Below are positions 1 through 7,897 of a stretch of 38,790 bases of DNA, piece after piece. Each line of letters opens with the position of its first letter. Position 1 is the stretch's first letter. The stretch spans positions 1 to 38,790 of the forward strand of contig LRBF01000257.1 of the NCBI GenBank assembly GCA_001580565.1, in the 5' to 3' direction. Both the position numbers and the translations under genes were made by a program. Under the pieces are notes generated by a model. The model saw only the letters and a program-made list of their open reading frames with translations. It was not told the origin of the DNA and searched no databases. This DNA is from Caballeronia megalochromosomata (lineage in GTDB: Bacteria > Pseudomonadota > Gammaproteobacteria > Burkholderiales > Burkholderiaceae).

Positions 1-315
1 ATGACGCTCACCAAGGAAATCGACAAGTCGTCGCCGAAGCTGTATCAGGCGCTGACGTCCGGCGAGCAGATGAAGGACGTGTCGCTGGAGTTCTATCGCA
101 TCTCGCCGAAGGGCACGGAAGAGAAGTACTACACCGTGAAGCTGTCGAACGCGATCCTGACCAACATGCAGTCGTGGACGCCGAACTGCCTGTCGCCGGA
201 TAACAAGCAGATGGGCCATATGGAAGACGTGTCCTTCACGTACGAAAAGATCACGTGGACGTATGAGCCGGACGGCATCGAAGCCGAAGACTCGTGGCTC
301 GCGCCGAAGTCCTGA
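1..315 (+). CDS. hcp: Type VI secretion tube protein Hcp (TssD), 3' part only
   Basis: The reading frame is open at the left edge, and the first ATG is probably an internal Met, because Hcp proteins of this type are about 160-170 residues and only 104 remain. What is seen resembles the C-terminal two thirds of the Hcp/TssD family: a segment like TKEIDKSSPKLYQAL, then LEFYRIS, a beta-rich stretch, SFTYEKITW, and a DSWLAP ending. Hcp hexamers stack to form the T6SS inner tube and also carry effectors. No other T6SS gene is visible, so this may be an orphan hcp or the edge of a cluster to the left. A strong intrinsic terminator follows 20 bases after the stop, so it is the last gene of its transcript. 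The family call is fairly secure; the true start is outside the window. Confidence 0.8.
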   Translation: MTLTKEIDKSSPKLYQALTSGEQMKDVSLEFYRISPKGTEEKYYTVKLSNAILTNMQSWTPNCLSPDNKQMGHMEDVSFTYEKITWTYEPDGIEAEDSWLAPKS

Positions 316-335
316 TCGAGCAGTGAAGTGATGCG

Positions 336-367
336 GGCCGCCTCGTTGAGCGAGGCGGCCTTTTTTT
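336..367 (+). terminator. Intrinsic terminator after hcp
   Basis: A perfect 10-bp GC-rich stem (336-345 pairing with 351-360, arm GGCCGCCTCG) with a 5-nt loop is followed at once by seven T residues (361-367). There is no matching T-run in the leftward direction, so it serves hcp and not the convergent STAS gene. Confidence 0.93.
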
Positions 368-373
368 ATTCGA

Positions 374-709
374 TCAGCCCGCCAGCGCGGCCATTGCGGC
401 GGCGCGATCGGGAAGAATGCGGAACAGCGAATCGAAGCCGATCACCTGGAAGACTTCGTGAACCTGCGGCAAAAGCCCCGTCAGCACCAGTTCATGCCCC
501 GTGCTGCGCGCGATCTTCGCCGCTTTCAGCAAGACGCGCAGGCCCGCTGAACTAACGTATTGCACTTCGCTCATATCGAGCAGCACGCGCGGGGTCGCCT
601 GCATGCGCTCGGGCAGAACCTCTTCGAGCTGCCGGGACGTCGTGCTGTCGATGCGTCCATCCACGGCGATAACCAGTACTTCGCCTTCATGGGTTTCGTT
701 GATATTCAT
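374..709 (-). CDS. STAS-domain anti-sigma-factor antagonist (RsbV/SpoIIAA-like)
   Basis: This 111-aa protein is essentially one STAS domain. The motif LLDMSEVQYVSSAGLRVLL (about residues 43-61) contains the loop that an RsbW/SpoIIAB kinase phosphorylates; by alignment with SpoIIAA the site is Ser54. In partner-switching systems the unphosphorylated antagonist binds the anti-sigma kinase and frees its target, and a PP2C phosphatase reactivates it. Both partners lie just upstream: the ATPase stops at 738 and the SpoIIE-type phosphatase precedes that. The start is supported by a GAGG ribosome site eight bases upstream. It is the last gene of the leftward operon. The real target (a sigma factor or a non-sigma output) is not visible here. 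Confidence 0.9.
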   Translation of the reverse strand: MNINETHEGEVLVIAVDGRIDSTTSRQLEEVLPERMQATPRVLLDMSEVQYVSSAGLRVLLKAAKIARSTGHELVLTGLLPQVHEVFQVIGFDSLFRILPDRAAAMAALAG

Positions 710-737
710 CGTTTTCCTCGGTAGATCTTCAGGCGCT

Positions 738-1166
738 TCACGCGTGAGGCTTCGCGGTAATGCGCTTGTGAAAGCTCAGGCAGTTGAAACGGTCGCGACG
801 CTCATAGGCCACGCCATCCATCATCTTGCGCACGAGATAGACGCCGAGCCCGCCGATCGCGCGATCGTCGAGTGCGCTCGTCACATCGGGATCGGGCAAC
901 TTCAACGGGTCGAACGCCACGCCGTCGTCGGTGACTTCGGCACGCACTTCCTCGCCGCCGATCGTCACGCGAACGCGGATCGGATCGTGCGCGGAACCGT
1001 AGGCCGCGATGTTCGAGATGACTTCGTCGAAGGCCATCGCGAAGCTCTGGAACAGCGCGTCGGCCAAACCGTGCGCCTCGAAAAGCGCCTGCAAACGATT
1101 CACCAGCGCATCGATGTCCGGCGCTTTCGCATCGAGCTGCGCGTCGAGAGTGTCAGTCGCGTTCAT
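738..1166 (-). CDS. RsbW-like serine kinase/anti-sigma ATPase (HATPase_c_2)
   Basis: A 142-aa GHKL-type ATPase. Visible are the N-box (FDEVISNIAAYG), the G1 box (TDDGVAFDP) and a G2-like GGLGVYLVRKMMD segment, in the order seen in RsbW/SpoIIAB proteins, with no histidine-kinase phosphoacceptor domain. Such proteins phosphorylate an STAS antagonist and sequester a regulator. Its start overlaps the stop of the phosphatase gene by four bases (ATGA type), so the two are translationally coupled, and the STAS gene follows 28 bases later. The order phosphatase, kinase, antagonist forms a complete switch. The bound partner is unknown. Confidence 0.88.
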   Translation of the reverse strand: MNATDTLDAQLDAKAPDIDALVNRLQALFEAHGLADALFQSFAMAFDEVISNIAAYGSAHDPIRVRVTIGGEEVRAEVTDDGVAFDPLKLPDPDVTSALDDRAIGGLGVYLVRKMMDGVAYERRDRFNCLSFHKRITAKPHA

Positions 1167-3166
1167 GCTGTCGTCGACGCGGAAGCGCCGTAGTGAACCG
1201 CCATGCAGGTGATGTCGTCGGATTGCGGCGCGCCGTCGGCGAACTGACTGACGCTGTCGAAGAGGCGCTTGAGCAGCACGTCGACATCCGCGCCCTTCGA
1301 TCCGGCAAGATGCCGCGCGAGACGCAGTTCGCCGTATTCCTCGTCGGCTGGATTGAACGCCTCGGTGACGCCATCGGTATAAAGCAGCAGCGTGGAACCG
1401 GCTTCGAGACGCGTATGCCCTTCCTTGAACGGCGTGCCTTCCAGTACGCCGAGCGCCATGCCGCCCGTGCCCGGCAACTGCGACACCTCGCCGTCCGGAC
1501 CGATCAGATAAGGCGGATTATGCCCGCCGTTCGCGTATTCGAGTTCACCCGTCGCCGTATCGAGGATGCCGTAGAACAGCGTCACGAACATCGTCGCTTC
1601 ATTGTCCTGCGCGAGCAGATCGTTGGCGAGCGCAAGACACGCGCCGGGGCTCGCGGCGCTCGGCGCGATCGCGCGCAGCAACGTGCGCGCCACCGCCATG
1701 AACAAGGCGGCGGGCACGCCCTTGCCCGACACATCGGCGATCACCATGCCGATCTTCTGATCGGACAGCCAGAAGTAATCGTAGAAGTCGCCGCCGACTT
1801 CCCGCGCCGGAATCATGCGTGCGAACATCTGCAGATCCGGTCGCGATGGAAAGCGCGTCGGCACGATCGACTGCTGCATGCGTCGCGCGACATCGAGTTC
1901 CTGCTGGATCGACACGAGCTTCGTATGCGCGTTGAACACGTTCTGGATCGTGAGGAACCAGGGCCGCCATGCCTGCGGAATATCCGGAATCGATTTGACG
2001 GAGCCGCGGTCTTCATCCTGGATGTAACGCACGAGCTTCTGCGCGGGCACGATGGCGTCGCGATACGTCATGCGGCTCGCGATCATGAGCATCAGCGTGA
2101 GGCTCAGCACGAGGACCAGCACGCTCGGCACGCCGGTTTCCAGCGCCACGCGCTGAAGATTCCAGCGCGGCAGCAGCAGCACGAGACGAAACGGCGCATG
2201 GGCGATGCCGACCGCCTCGATGTAGTAGTCGTCACGCATCGTCAGACGGCCGTTCGCTTCGTTGAGAATGCTTTGCACGTCGTGGCGCAATTGCGGCGGA
2301 AAGGCATCGTCGGCCGGTCGCACCTGCTGTGCGCCGTCGCGAACCAGCGCCGGGTCCGCGATCAACTGTCCCCGGTCGTTGACGATGAACATGCGGCCGA
2401 GTCCCGGCGGCCACGTGCGCACGAACTGGTTGAGCCAGCCGAGCGTCAGATCGAGCGAGACCGAGCCGCGAAACTGGCCCGCGTCGAACACGCCCGCCGA
2501 TGCGGTGACCATGACACCCTTACCCGCTTCGTCCACATAAACGGGGGTCCACACGATCGGGCGATCGGGACCGCCAACGGTTTGCACTTCCGTGAAGAAT
2601 TCCTTTTGCTTGAGCGAGTCCGCGTAAAAGAAATCGCTCGACCCGACCCACGGATAGATGTTTATGAAGCGCCGCGCGGACGTGTAATAGACCCACGTTG
2701 CGCCCGGCAGGTTGGCCATGATCGTCTTGAACGTGCCGTTCAGGCTGAGCGCCATCTCCAGCTCGCGATCGAGCGCCGGTGTGCGCGGACCGACGAGGCC
2801 CGTCAGGTTGCCGGCATCGGCGTGGGTCCAGGGCGCGGGCAAGGCATCGAGCTGAATGCTGTCCGCGACCTTGCCCGGCCGCAGCGCGGCGAGCAGCGGT
2901 GAGTCCGGCACGCCTTGCGGATGCAGGCGAAACCACGTCTCGCCCTGAATGCGCATCGAGTTGACGGCATCGGTGCTGCTTCTCACGAGCGCATCGAGCG
3001 CGATCGCCTGTTCCTGCATGCGCTGGCTGACGCTCGACGTTTGCGCTTCGAGCGTCAGCCGGTACTGCAGATACACGAGCGCGCACGCGACGATGAGCAC
3101 GCCGACGAACGCCATGCGCATGACACGGTTGTAGCGGGCGAACAAGGCCGCCGTCAGATCAGACAT
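1163..3166 (-). CDS. Membrane sensor with PP2C/SpoIIE phosphatase domain (RsbU-like)
   Basis: This 667-aa protein has a short cytoplasmic N-terminus, a first membrane helix near residues 18-36, a long extracytoplasmic segment to about residue 345 that looks like a double-Cache sensor, a second membrane helix near 348-365, a HAMP-like linker, and a C-terminal SpoIIE/PP2C phosphatase. Phosphatase hallmarks are GGDFYDYF, ADVSGKG, LLYTDGVTEAF and SDDIT, which supply the metal-binding acidic residues. It should sense a periplasmic ligand and dephosphorylate the STAS protein encoded two genes downstream. No strong ribosome site is seen before 3166, and Met16 or Met18 are alternative starts. The ligand cannot be read from the sequence. 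Confidence 0.88.
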   Translation of the reverse strand: MSDLTAALFARYNRVMRMAFVGVLIVACALVYLQYRLTLEAQTSSVSQRMQEQAIALDALVRSSTDAVNSMRIQGETWFRLHPQGVPDSPLLAALRPGKVADSIQLDALPAPWTHADAGNLTGLVGPRTPALDRELEMALSLNGTFKTIMANLPGATWVYYTSARRFINIYPWVGSSDFFYADSLKQKEFFTEVQTVGGPDRPIVWTPVYVDEAGKGVMVTASAGVFDAGQFRGSVSLDLTLGWLNQFVRTWPPGLGRMFIVNDRGQLIADPALVRDGAQQVRPADDAFPPQLRHDVQSILNEANGRLTMRDDYYIEAVGIAHAPFRLVLLLPRWNLQRVALETGVPSVLVLVLSLTLMLMIASRMTYRDAIVPAQKLVRYIQDEDRGSVKSIPDIPQAWRPWFLTIQNVFNAHTKLVSIQQELDVARRMQQSIVPTRFPSRPDLQMFARMIPAREVGGDFYDYFWLSDQKIGMVIADVSGKGVPAALFMAVARTLLRAIAPSAASPGACLALANDLLAQDNEATMFVTLFYGILDTATGELEYANGGHNPPYLIGPDGEVSQLPGTGGMALGVLEGTPFKEGHTRLEAGSTLLLYTDGVTEAFNPADEEYGELRLARHLAGSKGADVDVLLKRLFDSVSQFADGAPQSDDITCMAVHYGASASTTA

Positions 3167-3208
3167 ACGCTGTTTTGCTTATTGAAGGATTCATGTTGAG
3201 CCATTTGC

Positions 3209-4147
3209 TCAGGCTGCGACGCTCGGCAGGCTGCCCGCGCGTTGCTCGCGCGTGCCGGCGAAGCCGAGCTGTTCGAGGCGCTTTTGCAGCACGCCGGAAC
3301 TCGTCAATTGAAGGATTTCGGAGAAGACCATGCGTGTCATCGATTTCGGATCGGCGATGCGCGCGCCCTGCTCCGCCGCCAGCACGCCGATGACCTCGCG
3401 ATAGTCCTCGATGCCGGCGACCATGATGTCGAACCAGCTCAGCCACGCGGCCGAGATCGTCGGGTCCTGCTGAAGCACCTTGCACAGCCGTCCGATGCGC
3501 GTGGCCTGATCGAGCAGGATCACGTCGATCTCGTGATCGTCCGCGCCGAGGCGTTCGCGCAAGTCGAGATCCCAGCGAATGCTGATCTCGGGGAGAAAGA
3601 TATAGCGCAGTCCCTGCACGATGCCGATCTGGCTGTGCGCCGAGGGAATCATCGTGAAGCCGTCGATGGCCCAGCCTTCGCCGGGAAATTCGACGATCTG
3701 GCGCACCAGTTCGACCGTATCCGCGATGCGCCGCGGCTCGCGGAACATCACCGTGAGACCGGGCCGCGCGTTATCGGTCCATTCGTCGGGCGGCAGCACG
3801 CGGCCGACGAAGGCATCGGTCTGCGCGGCGGCATCGGCGAGCGAGAACACGGCCGCGGCGAGTGCGGCCGCATCGAAGCCGACCGCCGCCTTCACTTCGA
3901 GTCCGACCGATAATTCCTGGCTCGATCCATAACGCCCCAGCACGGGACGCAGGACGATTTCCCGCACGCGAACGTCTTCGTTCAGCAAGGTGACGAGCGG
4001 ATGCACGAATGCCTTGAAGCGCGCACCGACCGGATACACGCGCGATGCCGGAATCGTCGTTGCGCCATGACCGCGCAGTCGCGCGAGTCCGCCGGCCGAG
4101 GCTTGCTGCGTCAAGCCCACGAAGTAATGATCCACAGCGTCGGCCAT
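3209..4147 (-). CDS. Uncharacterised 312-aa protein, first gene of the partner-switching operon
   Basis: I do not recognise the family. The start at 4147 is preferred over longer open frames because AAGGAA sits seven bases upstream and the downstream protein has normal GC-rich codon use. There is no signal peptide or membrane helix. It looks like a globular, mixed alpha/beta, cytoplasmic protein, with an acidic helical segment around RWDLDLRERLGADDHEIDVILLDQATRIGRLCKVLQ. It ends 42 bases before the SpoIIE phosphatase gene on the same strand, so it is probably co-transcribed. That position suggests a role with the switch, for example as its output or an accessory regulator, but this is inference from context only. 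Confidence 0.72.
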   Translation of the reverse strand: MADAVDHYFVGLTQQASAGGLARLRGHGATTIPASRVYPVGARFKAFVHPLVTLLNEDVRVREIVLRPVLGRYGSSQELSVGLEVKAAVGFDAAALAAAVFSLADAAAQTDAFVGRVLPPDEWTDNARPGLTVMFREPRRIADTVELVRQIVEFPGEGWAIDGFTMIPSAHSQIGIVQGLRYIFLPEISIRWDLDLRERLGADDHEIDVILLDQATRIGRLCKVLQQDPTISAAWLSWFDIMVAGIEDYREVIGVLAAEQGARIADPKSMTRMVFSEILQLTSSGVLQKRLEQLGFAGTREQRAGSLPSVAA

Positions 4148-4493
4148 CGCCGTTCCTTGTTTTTGCTTTAAACCGGGTTGGAATACGTCGGAAAGTGTAT
4201 CGCTGGCCCGCGCGGTTAAAAGCCCGAAAACAGCGCCAAAGAGGCGACTATTCGTGGCTTTGTTGCGCTGCGGCCTTCCGAGTGTCTCCGCGTAAACCCT
4301 CTCGTGACTCGGGCAATCGAATGCGCCCGGGAAGGCAAAGAACATTGACGGCGCTTTAATACGCCCGAATACTGCGTTTGCTGCGCTTCGCCCGCAGCGA
4401 CGCACATTCCCGTGACACAGGAATGTGCACATAGATCAGGAGATAGCTCCGTATCCGGACTTCATTGAACCAACCGATCCAAGGAACGTAGAA
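4148..4493. other. Divergent intergenic region between the switch operon and the betaine-binding protein gene
   Basis: These 346 bases carry no convincing gene: an open frame running into the binding protein from 4425 lacks a ribosome site at its start. The region should hold two divergent promoters, but I could not assign clear -35/-10 pairs. Its main structure is the inverted repeat at 4402-4428, listed separately. Confidence 0.6.
4402..4428. promoter_or_regulatory. Inverted repeat upstream of the betaine-binding protein gene
   Basis: Nine-base arms GCACATTCC (4402-4410) and GGAATGTGC (4420-4428) are separated by nine bases. The right arm overlaps a perfect 10-bp palindrome, ATGTGCACAT, at 4423-4432. 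It lies 66 bases before the start codon at 4494, a good place for an operator, but the protein that binds is unknown. Confidence 0.45.
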
Positions 4494-5369
4494 ATGAAGA
4501 ATGCCTTGTCCCTGCGCTTCGTCATGAAGACTGCCGTTGCAGTCTCCGCAGTCACCTTCGCGATGTGCGCGAATTCCGCCGAGCCGCTCAAGATCACGCT
4601 GACCAACTGGGCCGATACACAGGCGGTCGTCTACACCGCGAAGTACGTTCTGGAAACGAAACTGCAGCAGCCGGTTACCCTGGTCAACGCGGATATCGGC
4701 ATCCAGTTTCAGGGACTCGCGCGGGGAGACGTGGATCTGATGCTGGGCGCCTGGCTTCCCGTCACGCACGCCGCGTACTTCGCCCGCTACAAGAACGACA
4801 TGGAAGATCTCGGCGTCATTTACTCCGGCGCGAAGATCGGATGGGCGGTCCCCGACTATGTGCCCGAAAGCGAGGTGGCCTCGATCGCCGATCTCAACAA
4901 GCCCAACGTCAAGACCAAGCTGAACAGCACGATTCAGGGCATCGAGCCGGGCGCCGGCGAGATGGTCGCCTCGGAGAAAGCCCTCAAGGAGTACGACCTC
5001 GCCGGCTATAACCTGGTCAGGGCGAGCGAGGCCGGCATGCTGACTGCGGTGTCGCGTGCCTATCCGTCGAAGAACTGGATCGTCGCGACAGTCTGGAGCC
5101 CGCACTGGCTGTGGCAGAAGTACAAGATGCGCTATCTCAAGGATCCCAAGGGCGTGCTGGGCGGCGACGAGCAGATTCACGGTTTCGGGTCGAAACAGTT
5201 CGCACAGAAGTTTCCACGCGCCAATGTCTTCGTGCGGCACTTCAAGCTGACGCTCGCGGATGTGGAAGCGATCGAGCTCGACGGCAGTGCCACGAACGAC
5301 TGGAACGTGGCAGCGAAGAAGTTCGTCGATGCGCATCCCGAGAAAGTCCAGGCATGGCTTCAGCAGTAG
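4494..5369 (+). CDS. Glycine betaine/quaternary amine ABC-type substrate-binding protein (OpuAC/ProX type)
   Basis: A 291-aa periplasmic protein. The start at 4494 has an AAGGAAC ribosome site; a longer frame beginning at 4425 lacks one. A Sec signal peptide is evident (basic Met-Lys start, hydrophobic core, ending near CANSA before EPLKITL). The mature part has family features such as LTNWADTQAVVYTAKYVLE, GDVDLMLGAWLPVTHAAYF and VWSPHWLWQKY, with several tryptophans that could form the aromatic cage for a trimethylammonium group. No ABC permease or ATPase gene adjoins it, so it resembles the orphan binding proteins of pseudomonads (CaiX, BetX type) that feed a transporter encoded elsewhere. 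The exact ligand (betaine, carnitine, choline or other) is not determined. Confidence 0.87.
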   Translation: MKNALSLRFVMKTAVAVSAVTFAMCANSAEPLKITLTNWADTQAVVYTAKYVLETKLQQPVTLVNADIGIQFQGLARGDVDLMLGAWLPVTHAAYFARYKNDMEDLGVIYSGAKIGWAVPDYVPESEVASIADLNKPNVKTKLNSTIQGIEPGAGEMVASEKALKEYDLAGYNLVRASEAGMLTAVSRAYPSKNWIVATVWSPHWLWQKYKMRYLKDPKGVLGGDEQIHGFGSKQFAQKFPRANVFVRHFKLTLADVEAIELDGSATNDWNVAAKKFVDAHPEKVQAWLQQ

Positions 5370-5385
5370 ACTTCGGACCGCTCGC

Positions 5386-5429
5386 GGTCCATACGTGTCA
5401 GTTACCTAGGTAATTGACACGTATGGACC
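5386..5429. promoter_or_regulatory. 44-bp near-perfect palindrome between binding-protein and transporter genes
   Basis: Outer arms GGTCCATACGTGTCA (5386-5400) and TGACACGTATGGACC (5415-5429) are perfect 15-base complements. The centre holds a perfect 12-bp palindrome, TTACCTAGGTAA (5402-5413); only 5401/5414 mismatch. The left arm also overlaps a competing small hairpin (GGACCG 5375-5380 with CGGTCC 5385-5390). No T-run follows, so it is not a standard terminator. It may be an operator for the transporter gene or an RNA element that sets the expression ratio of the two genes. Confidence 0.7.
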
Positions 5430-5498
5430 TAAGTAATTTGAGCACTTACGCTCCTTTCAACTCGGACAGAAACCGACATGTGAAAGGGGTAGAGGACG

Positions 5499-6860
5499 AT
5501 GCCGAATCAAGCAGCCCACGAGGTCGATACCAGGACGCTCAGACGCGTCATAGCCGCGGCTTCCATCGGCAACTTTGTCGAATGGTTCGACTTCGCCGCG
5601 TATGGATTTCTCGCAACCATCCTGACGCGCGAGTTCTTTCCGAGCGGTGACCCGACTGTCGGGCTACTGAAAACATTTGCGGTCTTTGCGGTCGCTTTTG
5701 CATTTCGCCCGCTCGGCGGCCTCTTCTTCGGGATCATCGGGGACCGGATCGGTCGCAAGCGGACCCTCGCTTTCACCATCCTGATGATGGCGGGCGCCAC
5801 GACGCTGATCGGACTGTTGCCGACTTATGCAAGCATCGGCTACTGGGCACCGCTCTTACTCACCATCATCCGCTGCGTGCAAGGATTCTCCGCCGGTGGC
5901 GAGTACGCGGGCGCCTGCGCCTATGTGATGGAACATGCGCCGCGCCGCCGCCGCGCATTCTTCGGCAGCTTCGTCCCGGTCTCGACATTCTCGTCGTTCG
6001 CGTGCGCGGCGGTCGTCGCGTACGCCCTCGAATCCTCGCTGTCGCCTGCGGCGATGGTCGACTGGGGCTGGCGCATTCCGTTTCTGATCGCGGCGCCCGT
6101 TGGTCTCATCGGCGTCTATTTGCGCGTGAATCTGCATGAGACGCCGGCGTTCAAGGCGCTCGAAGGGAACAAAGAGGTCGCGCACGCGCCCTTGATGGAA
6201 ACGCTGCATTCGCAGTCCGGGAATATCCTGAGACTCGGCGCGTTCGTCTCGGTGACGGCGCTCTCCTTCTACACGTTCACGACGTATTTCGCGACGTACA
6301 TGCAGGTAGCCGGGCATCTGTCCCGCGCGACCTCGCTGCTCGTGACCGTACTGGCGCTCTTCTTCGCCGCAGCCCTGTGCCCGCTGGCGGGCTGGTTCTC
6401 CGACCGGGTGGGCCGCCGCACGACGATCGCGAGCACCTGCATCTTCATCATCGTCTCGGTGTATCCCGCTTTCGCGCTCGGCGGATCGGGCGACTTGTCC
6501 GGCTCGCTCCTCGGCGTGGCGCTGCTAGCCGTGGGCGCGGTGCTCTCGGGCGTGGTCACCGCGCCGCTCCTGTCGGAAGTGTTTGCGACAAAGACCCGAT
6601 ACACCGCGTCCGCCATCACCTACAACCTCGCGTACACGATCTTCGGCGGCACCGCGCCGCTCGTCGCGACCTGGCTGATCTCGGCGACGGGAACGAATCT
6701 GTCGCCGGCGTATTACCTGATCGCCGTGTCGATCTTCGCGATGATCGGCGGCCTCTCGCTGCGCGAAACGTCGAAAACCGCGCTCGAGGAAGCGGGCCAT
6801 GCAAGCGAACCCTCCGCACCCGTGCGCTCGAACACACTGCCGAAAGGATCAACGCGATGA
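5499..6860 (+). CDS. MFS transporter, metabolite:H+ symporter (MHS/ProP-like) family
   Basis: A 453-aa protein with about twelve membrane helices. The N-terminal IGNFVEWFDFAAYGFLA and the loop GDRIGRKRT, followed later by SDRVGRRTT, are characteristic of the MHS branch, which includes ProP (betaine/proline) and alpha-ketoglutarate, citrate and shikimate symporters. The start is supported by GAGG six bases upstream. Its stop overlaps the start of the M19 gene by one ATGA, so the two are co-translated. Lying between a betaine-type binding protein and a dipeptidase related to one found near dimethylglycine-demethylase genes, it is probably a symporter for a quaternary or methylated amine. The substrate is inferred from context, not from motifs. 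Confidence 0.85.
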   Translation: MPNQAAHEVDTRTLRRVIAAASIGNFVEWFDFAAYGFLATILTREFFPSGDPTVGLLKTFAVFAVAFAFRPLGGLFFGIIGDRIGRKRTLAFTILMMAGATTLIGLLPTYASIGYWAPLLLTIIRCVQGFSAGGEYAGACAYVMEHAPRRRRAFFGSFVPVSTFSSFACAAVVAYALESSLSPAAMVDWGWRIPFLIAAPVGLIGVYLRVNLHETPAFKALEGNKEVAHAPLMETLHSQSGNILRLGAFVSVTALSFYTFTTYFATYMQVAGHLSRATSLLVTVLALFFAAALCPLAGWFSDRVGRRTTIASTCIFIIVSVYPAFALGGSGDLSGSLLGVALLAVGAVLSGVVTAPLLSEVFATKTRYTASAITYNLAYTIFGGTAPLVATWLISATGTNLSPAYYLIAVSIFAMIGGLSLRETSKTALEEAGHASEPSAPVRSNTLPKGSTR

Positions 6861-7828
6861 GCACCCTCCACAATGACAGCATCATCATCGACGGACTGAA
6901 CATCTCGAAGTTCGAGCGCTCCGTGTTCGAGGACATGAGAAAGGGCGGCGTTACCGCCGTGAACTGCACCGTCTCGGTGTGGGAAGACTTTCAGAAGACC
7001 ATCGACAACATCGCGGAAATGAAGCAGCAGATCCGCGAGTACAGCGAGATTCTCACGCTCGTGCGCACGACCGACGACATCCTGCGCGCGAAAAAGGAGA
7101 ACAAGACCGGCATCATCTTCGGCTTTCAGAACTCGTATGCGTTCGAGGACAACCTCGGTTATATCGAAGTGTTCAAGGAACTGGGCGTGAACGTGGTGCA
7201 ACTTTGCTACAACACGCAGAACCTCGTGGGCACGGGTTGCTATGAGCCGGACGGCGGTCTCTCGGGTTATGGCAAGGAAGTGATTCATGAAATGAATCGC
7301 GTCGGCATCATGGTGGATCTTTCGCACGTCGGCGCGAAGACTTCTTCCGATGCGATCGCCTGCTCGAAGAAGCCCGTCACGTACTCGCACTGCTGCCCGT
7401 CGGGGCTCAAGGATCATCCGCGCAACAAGACGGACGAGCAGTTGAGAGAGATCGCCGATGCCAACGGCTTCGTCGGCGTGACGATGTTCTCGCCGTTCCT
7501 CAAGAAGGGCCCCGACGCGACCGTCGAGGATTATCTCGAAGCAATCGAATACACGATCGATGTGATCGGCGAAGACAAGGTCGGCATCGGCACGGACTTC
7601 ACGCAGGGCTACAGCACCGAGTTCTTCGACTGGATCACGCACGACAAGGGCCGCTATCGCAGCCTGACGAACTTCGGCAAGGTCGTGAATCCGGAAGGCA
7701 TCCGCACGATCGGCGAATTCCCGAACCTCACCGCCGCGATGGAAAAGGCAGGCTGGAGCGAGTCGCGCATCAAGAAGGTGATGGGCGAGAACTGGATGCG
7801 CTTCTTCGGCGAAGTCTGGAACGTCTGA
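6857..7828 (+). CDS. M19 (renal dipeptidase)-fold protein, divergent subfamily from quaternary-amine loci
   Basis: A 323-aa protein starting at the ATGA overlap, with AAAGGA upstream. The fold is clear from GLSGYGKEVIHEMNRVGIMVDLSHVG, KPVTYSHCCPSGLKDHPRN and VGIGTDFTQG. These retain the His157, His178, Arg189 and Asp247 equivalents of the M19 active site. The first metal motif, normally DGHND, is DGLNI here (Leu14, Ile16), and the bridging Glu, normally in EGG, is Gln91. Thus one of the two zinc sites appears to be lost. From memory it closely resembles the M19 protein encoded beside the dimethylglycine demethylase genes of pseudomonads. A dipeptidase label is therefore family-based only, and the reaction is uncertain. 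Confidence 0.85.
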   Translation: MSTLHNDSIIIDGLNISKFERSVFEDMRKGGVTAVNCTVSVWEDFQKTIDNIAEMKQQIREYSEILTLVRTTDDILRAKKENKTGIIFGFQNSYAFEDNLGYIEVFKELGVNVVQLCYNTQNLVGTGCYEPDGGLSGYGKEVIHEMNRVGIMVDLSHVGAKTSSDAIACSKKPVTYSHCCPSGLKDHPRNKTDEQLREIADANGFVGVTMFSPFLKKGPDATVEDYLEAIEYTIDVIGEDKVGIGTDFTQGYSTEFFDWITHDKGRYRSLTNFGKVVNPEGIRTIGEFPNLTAAMEKAGWSESRIKKVMGENWMRFFGEVWNV

Positions 7829-7838
7829 GCCCTGTGCG

Positions 7839-7871
7839 AAAGTTACCGGACCTCGGTGTTACAGTAACTTT
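7839..7871. promoter_or_regulatory. Inverted repeat upstream of the PAS-LuxR regulator gene
   Basis: Arms AAAGTTAC (7839-7846) and GTAACTTT (7864-7871) flank 17 bases, and a tighter palindrome GTTAC-A-GTAAC lies at 7858-7868. It sits 27 bases before the regulator start and has no T-run, so it may be an autoregulatory operator or overlap the promoter. Confidence 0.4.
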
Positions 7872-7897
7872 TCGCCAGACGCAGCATCCTTCCCGAC

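Noticed and set aside
4425..4493. An N-terminal extension of the betaine-binding protein starting at 4425
   Set aside because: It has no ribosome site, it crosses the inverted repeat, and the signal peptide begins properly at 4494.
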